Source: Acidobacteriota bacterium (lineage in GTDB: Bacteria > Acidobacteriota > Terriglobia > Terriglobales > Acidobacteriaceae). From it: a stretch of DNA of 5,224 nt. The notes beneath the pieces are model-generated. The model did not search any database, had not been told where the DNA came from, and saw nothing but the letters and a program-made list of their open reading frames with translations. Positions 1 through 5,224 of the stretch are shown here, piece after piece; position 1 is the first letter of the stretch, and every line of letters starts with the position of its first letter. Made by a program: the position numbers and the translations under genes. The stretch spans positions 1-5,224 of the forward strand of contig JAJZCP010000134.1 in NCBI GenBank assembly GCA_021846065.1, written 5' to 3'.

Positions 1-908
1 TGCCCGCGCGTGTGGCGCGCCGCTGCACCCAGGCGCAGGACCACGCATTGCATCAGGCGCTGGATCATGAACTGATCGAATTGGCGCGCCCGGCGCTCGA
101 GCAGGGCAAGCCGGTGTCGGCTTCGCTGGCTGTGCGGAATATTCATCGCACCGTTGGCGCCATGCTGGGCGGTGAAGTCGTCCGCCGCTATGGCGCGGCA
201 GGACTGCCGGACGATACGATCCGGTTCAACTTTGCTGGCTCCGCGGGCCAGAGCTTTGGTGCATTCCTGCCCAACGGCATTACGCTCACGCTGGAAGGCG
301 AAGCGAATGACTACGTAGGCAAAGGCCTATCCGGCGGCCGCATCGTTATGTATCCTCCGCGCGGGTCTAGCTTCCTGCCGGAAGAGAGCGTGCTGCTGGG
401 TAACGTAGCCCTCTATGGAGCCACCAGCGGGGAAGTATTTCTCAGCGGCGTTGCGGGCGAACGCTTCGCAGTCCGCAACTCTGGCGCGACCGCCGTGGTT
501 GAAGGGGTTGGCGATCACTGTTGCGAGTACATGACGAAGGGGCTGGTCGTCGTGCTCGGATCTTGCGGGCGGAACTTTGCAGCAGGCATGAGCGGGGGCA
601 TCGCGTTTGTGTTCGACGAGGGCGGATCGTTCGTCCAGAAGCGCTGCAATCAGGCGTCGGTCGATCTTGAGCCGCTCACCGAAACCCAGGATGTATTTAC
701 GCTGCGCGCGCTGATCACGCGGCATCGCGACCTGACCGGCAGCCCACGCGCCGGCTGGATTCTCGATAACTGGCGCGAAAGTCTCTCGCGCTTCGTCAAG
801 GTCTTTCCGCATGAGTATCGCCGCGTGCTGCGCAGCCGTCCGGTGATGCTGCCGGCGGCCCACGCAGCAGAAACAACTTCAATGACCCGGCAGGTGCTCC
901 ATGGCTAA
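1..908 (+). CDS. gltB: Glutamate synthase (GOGAT) large subunit, C-terminal fragment
   Basis: This is the 3' end of the large (alpha) subunit of cytoplasmic NADPH-dependent glutamate synthase, which makes two glutamates from glutamine and 2-oxoglutarate. The reading frame is open to the left edge (codons begin at base 3), so the start lies outside; the GTG at base 12 is internal. About 300 of a usual roughly 1,500 residues are present. The amidotransferase, central and FMN/Fe-S synthase domains are missing from view. What remains is the GXGXG beta-helix domain. Counting from base 12, it includes [12 protein letters not shown] (42-53), [10 protein letters not shown] (76-85), [13 protein letters not shown] (99-111), [12 protein letters not shown] (130-141), GVAGERF (146-152) and [13 protein letters not shown] (186-198). 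A family-typical tail follows with [13 protein letters not shown] (261-273). The stop TAA at 906-908 lies inside the start of gltD, which suggests translational coupling. I see no frameshift. The identification is secure. Confidence 0.96.
   Translation, partial: PARVARRCTQAQDHALHQALDHELIELARPALEQGKPVSASLAVRNIHRTVGAMLGGEVVRRYGAAGLPDDTIRFNFAGSAGQSFGAFLPNGITLTLEGEANDYVGKGLSGGRIVMYPPRGSSFLPEESVLLGNVALYGATSGEVFLSGVAGERFAVRNSGATAVVEGVGDHCCEYMTKGLVVVLGSCGRNFAAGMSGGIAFVFDEGGSFVQKRCNQASVDLEPLTETQDVFTLRALITRHRDLTGSPRAGWILDNWRESLSRFVKVFPHEYRRVLRSRPVMLPAAHAAETTSMTRQVLHG
892..896 (+). promoter_or_regulatory. Probable ribosome binding site of gltD
   Basis: AGGTG lies four bases before the ATG at 901, inside the last codons of gltB. 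It is a modest Shine-Dalgarno match with short spacing. It supports ATG 901 as the gltD start, together with the 8-base overlap in which re-initiating ribosomes from gltB could help. Confidence 0.4.
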
Positions 909-2352
909 GCCCACTGGATTTATGGAATTTTCGCGCGAGCTTCCGGAGCGACGTCCTGTGACGGAGCGCGTGAATGACTGGTTTGAAATCTACCGCGCGT
1001 TTCCTGAAGAAAAGCAGCAGGAGCAGGCGGCCCGCTGTATGGATTGCGGCGTGCCGTTCTGCCACTCCGGCTGCCCGGTCAACAACATCATTCCAGACTG
1101 GAATGACATGGTGTATCGCGGCCGCTGGAAAGAGGCGATCCGCCGTCTGCACGCGACCAACAATTTCCCGGAGTTCACCGGCCGCATCTGCCCGGCGCCG
1201 TGCGAGGCTGCCTGTGTTCTTGGCATCAATGCTCCTCCGGTTGCGATCAAGCAGATTGAGAAGAGCATTATTGAGCACGCGTTTGAAGAAGGTTGGGTGC
1301 AGCCCGAACCGCCCGCCGTGCTGACTGGGAAACGCGTGGCAGTGATCGGCTCCGGCCCCGCAGGATTAGCCGCTGCGCAACAGTTGCGCCGCGCTGGCCA
1401 TGAAGTCCGCGTCTATGAAAAGGCCGACCGCATCGGCGGCCTGCTGCGCTACGGCATTCCCAACTTCAAGCTGGAGAAGACGGTCCTCGACCGCCGGCTG
1501 GAACAGATGCAGGCCGAAGGCGTGGAGTTTGTCACCAGTGCGCACGTTGGCCGCAATGTGGATGTGGAGGAACTGCGTCGCACCCACGACGCCATTCTGT
1601 TAGCCGGTGGCGCAGAACATCCCCGCGACCTTCAGGTGCCCGGGAGAGAGCTGAAAGGCATTTATTACGCGATGGAATTTCTGCCCCAGCAGAACCATCG
1701 TTGCGAAGGGGATGCAGTGGCAGAGCACACGGCCATCTCCGCAGCGGGCAAACACGTCATCATCATCGGCGGCGGAGATACGGGAGCCGATTGCCTGGGA
1801 ACCTGTCACCGGCAGAAGGCCGCCTCTGTTGAGCAATTTGAGATCATGCCGACGCCTCCGGCGGAGCGTTCGCCCCTGACGCCATGGCCGCTGTGGCCCA
1901 TGCAGCTGCGTACCGAAGGCGCTCACGAAGAAGGCGGCAGACGGAACTGGAGCGTCGCGACCACCCGCTTTACGGGCGATGATCAGGGCAATGTGAAGGA
2001 GCTGCATGCCGTGCGTGTCGGACCTCCGCCAAAATTTGCGCCGGAACCCGGATCGGAGTTCGTCATGCGCGCGGACCTGGTTCTGTTAGCGATGGGCTTT
2101 CTTGGGCCGGTGCGCAGCGGACTGCTGGAGCAGCTTGGGGTCGCACTCGACGCACGTGGAAACGTCGCCGCCGGTGCCGATTTTATGACCTCTGTGCCGG
2201 GCGTGTTTGCAGCGGGCGATCTGCGGCGCGGACAATCGCTGGTGGTCTGGGCAATCTCCGAGGGGCGAAAAGCTGCGGCCGCGATGGATCGCTATCTGAT
2301 GGCGCCGCGGATGCTGGAGCAGGCCGAGATGGCAACGGCCGGAGCGCGATAA
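901..2352 (+). CDS. gltD: Glutamate synthase small subunit (NADPH-dependent, FAD and Fe-S)
   Basis: This 483-residue protein is the beta subunit of cytoplasmic GOGAT. It takes electrons from NADPH through FAD and passes them via iron-sulphur clusters to GltB. It is full length for the family. The N-terminal cluster domain has Cys46, 49, 54 and 58 (C-x2-C-x4-C-x3-CP), and a second group at Cys97, 101 and 105 in [12 protein letters not shown]. The FAD-binding Rossmann motif is GSGPAG (150-155), followed by [19 protein letters not shown]. The NADPH-binding motif is GGGDTG (290-295). The family-typical [11 protein letters not shown] stretch follows, and the C-terminal FAD motif is AGD (438-440) with [16 protein letters not shown]. 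The gene overlaps gltB by 8 bases, so the two are surely one operon. Related flavoproteins (PreT, NfnA-type) share this fold, but adjacency to gltB settles the role. No key residue is missing. The TAA stop is 7 bases from the stop of a convergent gene. Confidence 0.97.
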   Translation: MAKPTGFMEFSRELPERRPVTERVNDWFEIYRAFPEEKQQEQAARCMDCGVPFCHSGCPVNNIIPDWNDMVYRGRWKEAIRRLHATNNFPEFTGRICPAPCEAACVLGINAPPVAIKQIEKSIIEHAFEEGWVQPEPPAVLTGKRVAVIGSGPAGLAAAQQLRRAGHEVRVYEKADRIGGLLRYGIPNFKLEKTVLDRRLEQMQAEGVEFVTSAHVGRNVDVEELRRTHDAILLAGGAEHPRDLQVPGRELKGIYYAMEFLPQQNHRCEGDAVAEHTAISAAGKHVIIIGGGDTGADCLGTCHRQKAASVEQFEIMPTPPAERSPLTPWPLWPMQLRTEGAHEEGGRRNWSVATTRFTGDDQGNVKELHAVRVGPPPKFAPEPGSEFVMRADLVLLAMGFLGPVRSGLLEQLGVALDARGNVAAGADFMTSVPGVFAAGDLRRGQSLVVWAISEGRKAAAAMDRYLMAPRMLEQAEMATAGAR

Positions 2353-2359
2353 CGGCGCG

Positions 2360-3568
2360 TTAAAACATCACGCCAGCTTCAATCGTTCCTCGCATCTGCG
2401 TTTTGTTTCCCCCGAACGGGCCGAACGCGTCGCCAGGTCCGGCATTGGCCACGCCAACCCAGGAAAACTCTCCGCGCGCGTAGGCGTGTTTGCGCTGGTA
2501 AGTAGGCGTAAGGGTCACGGAGCCTGCATCGCTGCCCGGTCCGTAGATCAGATTGAGCGACGCACCTCCGACCTTGCCGGAGTTTTGAATGATCTCCCCG
2601 CGTGCCGCCAGAGCCCAATGCTGTCCCAGGGTACGCGAGGCCAGAAATGCCGCGCCGACGGTCGTCGTGGTGCGATCGGCGCCGATCGCTGTCTGTTGTG
2701 CCAGACGCGTGTATTGAAAATACGGCTGCAGCTTCCACGGCCCGGAGCTGCGGATATAGATCAGGTCATAAACACTGGTGTTGTTCTGAAAAACAGGCGT
2801 CGCGAAGGTGGAGTAGCCGGTTCGTCCGATGTTCCCAGCCGCTGTCGCGCTTAAAGTATCCTTACTGTCCAATGCATAATTGACGGCGCCTGACAGCCAA
2901 TTCCAGCGGTTGGAATAAAATCCGTCGTTCCAGCTGAGCGAAGTAGTGAGGGCGCGATGGATGTAGTTGAGCTGGATGCCGCGATTGATGGCGTTCGTCT
3001 GGTTCCATAGCAGGCCGCGCTCGACGTTCATGTTCTGGAAGGTGAATAGTGCTTCTCCACCCCATATCGAAGGCAGCTTGCCCGCCTGAATATTGAAGGA
3101 TCTCGAAGGCGTGATCTGCAGATATGCGACAGGCACAGGCCCATATAGCCTGGAGACTTCCGTTGCAGTCGAGTAGAGCGGAGCGCCCAGCGACGGAAGG
3201 TTATAAGCGCCGATCTGAAAATAGAATTGCAGCCAACCCGTAGGCTTCTGCAGAAAAGCCTGCGCATTGCTGAATTCAATACGCGTCGAGGCATCCCCAG
3301 CGTCCGGGTGTGTCTGGCTGATCGGCATCAGCGACGCCAGACCGCCTGCGTCCCAGGTTCCAACAGGGCCCAAATGGAAGGAGCGCGGTGCGGGCAAGAC
3401 TAACGGGCCGGCGACAGGGGGAAATGCCGCCGTCGCGGGGGCTTGCTGCGGCGCAGCGGAAGCTCCGCTGGATTGTTGGGCCAGCCCCGATGAACAGAGG
3501 GCCAATGTAGATATCGTAAGAACAGCGGCAAGCCGGGAAAATCGCACGAAGCAACAAGACTCCTTCAT
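2360..3568 (-). CDS. Outer-membrane beta-barrel protein, BBP2/OmpL-like porin type
   Basis: From the ATG at 3568 this is a 402-residue exported protein. A signal peptide is clear: basic segment VRFSR (8-12), hydrophobic core LAAVLTISTLALCSSGLA (13-30), and likely signal peptidase I cleavage after Ala30, before QQ. A Pro/Ala/Gln-rich linker (about 31-61) follows. The rest has the look of antiparallel outer-membrane strands: short aromatic-rich alternating segments such as WLQFYFQIGAYNL, GIQLNYIHRALTTSLSW and KLQPYFQYTRL, with Gly/Asn/Ser-rich turns. It ends in a strand finishing ...EAGVMF, a terminal Phe as recognised by the BAM machinery. The stretch GKLPSIWGGEALFTFQNMN followed by ERGLLWNQTN fits the putative BBP2/OmpL-like porin family. 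I infer a channel for small solutes; the substrate cannot be read. The start is uncertain: TTG 3586 and ATG 3568 lack a Shine-Dalgarno, while GTG 3547 has AAGGAG 12 bases upstream and gives a more usual signal peptide. Confidence 0.82.
   Translation of the reverse strand: MKESCCFVRFSRLAAVLTISTLALCSSGLAQQSSGASAAPQQAPATAAFPPVAGPLVLPAPRSFHLGPVGTWDAGGLASLMPISQTHPDAGDASTRIEFSNAQAFLQKPTGWLQFYFQIGAYNLPSLGAPLYSTATEVSRLYGPVPVAYLQITPSRSFNIQAGKLPSIWGGEALFTFQNMNVERGLLWNQTNAINRGIQLNYIHRALTTSLSWNDGFYSNRWNWLSGAVNYALDSKDTLSATAAGNIGRTGYSTFATPVFQNNTSVYDLIYIRSSGPWKLQPYFQYTRLAQQTAIGADRTTTTVGAAFLASRTLGQHWALAARGEIIQNSGKVGGASLNLIYGPGSDAGSVTLTPTYQRKHAYARGEFSWVGVANAGPGDAFGPFGGNKTQMRGTIEAGVMF
3560..3565 (-). promoter_or_regulatory. 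Shine-Dalgarno-like AAGGAG near the porin start
   Basis: On the minus strand AAGGAG immediately follows the ATG at 3568 and lies 12 bases before an in-frame GTG at 3547. If it is the true ribosome binding site, the porin begins at GTG 3547 and loses the first seven residues, including an acidic Glu that is unusual in a signal-peptide n-region. The spacer is longer than ideal, so the site raises the GTG start as an option without settling it. Confidence 0.35.
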
Positions 3569-3619
3569 CAGTAGGAAGACAGGCAAGCGGGTGGAAACCC
3601 CGGAGGGACGCCCAGTTCG

Positions 3620-4501
3620 TTACTCGCGGATTCCTGTTGCGATATTCAGAAATTCCCGTGCTGCCCGCGTCAGCACGTGGTCGCGGTGGTGAATCAGGGC
3701 CAGGTCGCGGGCCAGGCGTACCCCCTCAAGCCGCACCGCCACCAACTTGCCGGCTTTTTCTTCGTCCACAAAGTTGATGCGCGGCAGAAAGCCCGCACCC
3801 ATGCCGGCAACAATCAGCCGCTTCAGCAATTCTCCAGAGTCTACTTCCATCGCCAGTCGTGGTTGCAGATCGTGCATCTGGAAGATGCCTTCCAGCTGTT
3901 CGCGTTGCCGTCCTTGCTTCGGGAGCAGGAGCGGAAACTTCGCCAGCTCCTCGACGCGGATCGTTGTACGCTGTGCCAGAGCATGGTCCGGCTGTACGGC
4001 CAGCACCAGCTCGTCTTTATGCACCGGAGTGATCGACAGGCGTTTATCTTTCAATGGAAGGGAGATAACGCCGAAGTCCACCTGCCGCTTGAGCACAGCT
4101 TCCAGGGTGCGTGCCCGCTCGGCGCGCACAATGCCGATGCCGACCTTAGGGCATTGCTTGCGGAACTCAGCAAAAATCGCAGGAAATACGTATAGGCAGG
4201 TTGTCTCGTTGGCGCTGATTGAGATGGCTCCGCGCGGCGCGCGATGCAGATCCGCGACGGTCATCTGGATATGGCTATAGCACTGCAGACAGTGCTCGGC
4301 GAACGGCTCAAACACACGCCCTGCCGCGGTTGTGCTCACCTTGCCGGATTTGCGGTCGAACAGGCTGGCGCCCATCTCTTTTTCCAGCGAGCGGATCTGT
4401 GCAGAGATGGCCGGTTGTGTTACCCGCAGCTTTTCCGCTGCGCGGGAGAAGCTGCCCAGCTGACAAACTTCGAGAAACGTTCTTAGCTTTTCAAAGTCCA
4501 C
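3620..4501 (-). CDS. LysR-family transcriptional regulator
   Basis: This 293-residue cytoplasmic DNA-binding protein has the usual LysR length. The N-terminal winged helix-turn-helix is clear: DFEKLRTFLEVCQLGSFSRA (2-21), then AAEKLRVTQPAISAQIRSLE (21-40), then GASLFDR (44-50). A linker helix (about 60-88) leads to the periplasmic-binding-protein-like effector domain from about residue 91, beginning GAISISANETTCLYVFP. I chose the GTG at 4501 because MDFEKLRTFL is the family's typical beginning and GGCGAG lies four bases upstream. A longer frame to 4639 would only add 46 residues overlapping hisA that do not look like a LysR N-terminus. The gene sits 40 bases after hisA and 51 bases before the porin, all on one strand. 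The effector and targets are unknown. The porin, or the gene itself, are possible targets. GltC, the LysR activator of gltAB in Bacillus, is a family precedent for glt control, but it is not evidence here. Confidence 0.93.
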   Translation of the reverse strand: MDFEKLRTFLEVCQLGSFSRAAEKLRVTQPAISAQIRSLEKEMGASLFDRKSGKVSTTAAGRVFEPFAEHCLQCYSHIQMTVADLHRAPRGAISISANETTCLYVFPAIFAEFRKQCPKVGIGIVRAERARTLEAVLKRQVDFGVISLPLKDKRLSITPVHKDELVLAVQPDHALAQRTTIRVEELAKFPLLLPKQGRQREQLEGIFQMHDLQPRLAMEVDSGELLKRLIVAGMGAGFLPRINFVDEEKAGKLVAVRLEGVRLARDLALIHHRDHVLTRAAREFLNIATGIRE

Positions 4502-4505
4502 AAGT

Positions 4506-4511
4506 CTCGCC
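4506..4511 (-). promoter_or_regulatory. Weak ribosome binding site deciding the lysR GTG start
   Basis: GGCGAG on the minus strand lies four bases before GTG 4501, within a longer purine-rich GGGGCGAGA run. It is an imperfect Shine-Dalgarno, but together with the conserved N-terminal protein sequence it fixes the start here and not at the longer upstream alternatives. Confidence 0.4.
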
Positions 4512-4517
4512 CCGTGG

Positions 4518-4529
4518 TTCAGTTTTGAA
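4518..4529 (-). promoter_or_regulatory. Small dyad TTCA-N4-TGAA in the hisA-lysR gap
   Basis: In the 40-base gap before lysR there is a perfect 4-base inverted repeat, TTCA AAAC TGAA on the minus strand. One base of flank makes it fit the loose T-N11-A pattern of LysR-protein binding sites. LysR regulators commonly repress their own genes, so autoregulation is possible. The arms are short and such patterns arise often by chance. No convincing -35/-10 pair is visible nearby. Confidence 0.2.
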
Positions 4530-4541
4530 AGGATGCGACGA

Positions 4542-5224
4542 TTAAGCGGGCAGAGCGCCGGTATAAATCGCCATTCCCGCGACTGCATCGACGCCCATCG
4601 CGTCCAGCGTGTCAATCTCTTCCTGCGAACGGATTCCACCGGCGACGATCAACTGCCGCGTTGTTTCCTGGCGCAACGCGCGCGCGACGTCAATCGGAAA
4701 TCCGGCCATCATGCCTTCACCGTCAATGTGGGTATAAAGAAATCCGCCACAGTACGGCTCCAACTCACGCATGGCCTGCGCGGGCGCCAGTGATATTTGC
4801 TCCTGCCATCCGCGCACGGCGACCTGGCCACCTTTTGCATCGACACTGAAAACCAGCGGGTCCAGGCCCACGCAGGCGGCCAGCTCGGCTGCAAAGGAGT
4901 GCCGGATGAGACCGTTGGCGCCGTTTGAGCCATCGAACAGCGATGAGCCAAGAATCACTTTGGAGGCGCCTGCGGCAAGCAAATCGCGCACGTCCTGCAA
5001 CGTGCGGATACCCCCGCCAACTTGACATGGAAGTCTGCGCACGAACTGCTCGATCAGCCCTCGATTGTTTCCGGTTCTCTTGGCGGCATCCAGATCAATC
5101 AACTGAACGAGAGGGTAACCGGAAAAGCGATCGATCCAGTATTCGAAGTCATCGAAGTCCAGCGCCGGGCGTTCTCCCTGCACCAGTTGCACAATGCGGC
5201 CGCCTGCGTGGGCCTGGACCCGCT
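4542..5224 (-). CDS. hisA: Phosphoribosylformimino-AICAR-phosphate isomerase (HisA), N-terminus missing
   Basis: HisA is a cytoplasmic (beta-alpha)8-barrel that catalyses the ProFAR to PRFAR isomerisation in histidine synthesis, just before HisHF. From an internal GTG at 5192 the frame gives 216 residues, against about 240 for the family; it stays open to the right edge. Family marks, numbered from that GTG: QLVQGE (2-7), YPLVQLIDLDAA (26-37), the phosphate-binding CQVGGGIR (56-63), ILGSSLF (80-86), FSVDAKGG (115-122) with catalytic-type Asp118, RGW (127-129), FLYTHIDGEGMM (151-162), LIVAGGIRS (181-189) and GMAIYTGAL (206-214). The loop reads THIDGEG where most bacterial HisA have T-x-I-x-x-D-G. 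The first strand with its IDL motif and catalytic Asp is absent: codons at 5199-5224 read RVQAHAGG. That stretch is an inverted copy of internal hisA sequence, so it is probably artefactual. PriA or HisF are less likely; the eukaryotic-like HisA variety is possible. Confidence 0.9.
   Translation of the reverse strand, partial: RVQAHAGGRIVQLVQGERPALDFDDFEYWIDRFSGYPLVQLIDLDAAKRTGNNRGLIEQFVRRLPCQVGGGIRTLQDVRDLLAAGASKVILGSSLFDGSNGANGLIRHSFAAELAACVGLDPLVFSVDAKGGQVAVRGWQEQISLAPAQAMRELEPYCGGFLYTHIDGEGMMAGFPIDVARALRQETTRQLIVAGGIRSQEEIDTLDAMGVDAVAGMAIYTGALPA
4855..4881 (+). repeat. Inverted repeat arm 1, inside hisA
   Basis: These 27 bases (beginning AGCGGGTCC, ending AGGCGGCC) match the reverse complement of 5198-5224 at every position. 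On the minus strand this arm is normal hisA coding sequence for the segment AACVGLDPL. The flanking base 4882 (A) no longer matches its partner. The arms are separated by 316 bases. Confidence 0.97.
5198..5224 (-). repeat. Inverted repeat arm 2, reaching the window's last base
   Basis: This is the exact reverse complement of 4855-4881. It starts within the Arg codon of GGRIVQLV and runs to the final base, so its true extent is unknown. Read on the plus strand it is hisA coding sequence in the wrong orientation. Only the innermost bases (GGCGGCC, 5198-5204) fit the expected HisA sequence, giving a short microhomology at the junction. This points to a fold-back chimera more than a biological repeat. 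Confidence 0.95.

Noticed and set aside
327..863. Minus-strand open frame of 178 codons opposite gltB
   Set aside because: It lies wholly antisense to well-conserved gltB sequence, encodes an Arg/Ala/His-rich protein with no recognisable motif, and is a typical shadow frame in GC-rich DNA.
796..1278. Minus-strand open frame of 160 codons across the gltB/gltD junction
   Set aside because: It is antisense to two conserved genes and its composition is shadow-like, with no domain or start signal.
3478..3568. Lipoprotein signal with lipidated Cys in the porin leader (LALC)
   Set aside because: The residue before Cys is Leu where a lipobox needs Gly, Ala or Ser, and a better signal peptidase I site (GLA before QQ) follows.
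901..3568. Possible novel system linking the GOGAT genes with the porin and regulator
   Set aside because: The genes are convergent, each belongs to a common housekeeping or transport family, and nothing in the sequence ties them into one function.
3587..3619. Possible terminator hairpin between lysR and the porin
   Set aside because: Only 3-base GC pairings (GGG/CCC) can be drawn and no T tract follows on the minus strand.
3677..4280. Two overlapping plus-strand frames (172 and 177 codons) opposite lysR
   Set aside because: Both are antisense to a clear LysR protein and have no recognisable domain; they are shadows of its codon usage.
4502..4639. N-terminal extension of the LysR frame by 46 codons
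   Set aside because: It overlaps the 3' end of hisA, is rich in Arg and Trp unlike LysR N-termini, and the conserved MDFEKLRTFL start lies at 4501.

Overview
The window reads as ordinary, GC-rich bacterial chromosomal DNA with four protein-coding genes packed almost end to end. The best guess for the source is an acidobacterium or a similar soil bacterium with an outer membrane. That guess rests on the styles of the GltD and HisA proteins and on a porin of the BBP2/OmpL-like type; it is an inference, not something shown directly. No RNA gene, CRISPR array, insertion sequence, prophage or toxin/defence gene is visible, and no stretch longer than about 50 bases lacks a gene.

Layout. Bases 1-908 (+) are the C-terminal end of the glutamate synthase large subunit (gltB), cut by the left edge. 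Bases 901-2352 (+) are the complete small subunit (gltD), overlapping gltB by 8 bases. Seven bases later, convergent on the minus strand, is a signal-peptide-bearing outer-membrane beta-barrel protein (2360-3568). Upstream of it on the same strand are a LysR-family regulator (3620-4501) and then hisA (4542 to the right edge), so the minus-strand order of transcription is hisA, lysR, porin, with gaps of 40 and 51 bases.

How the genes work together. GltB and GltD form the NADPH-dependent GOGAT enzyme, which turns glutamine plus 2-oxoglutarate into two glutamates. HisA catalyses the isomerisation in histidine synthesis just before the glutamine-consuming HisHF step. These are both nitrogen-metabolism housekeeping functions, but they lie on opposite strands and nothing shows co-regulation. 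The LysR protein may control its own promoter or the porin; its effector is unknown.

The most notable signal is structural. The last 27 bases of the window (5198-5224) are an exact reverse complement of 4855-4881 inside hisA, and the repeat runs to the very last base. It replaces the expected N-terminal catalytic segment of HisA. The likeliest explanation is a fold-back chimera or assembly error at a contig end, so the last 20-27 bases should not be trusted as genomic sequence. I do not see a previously undescribed biological system here.
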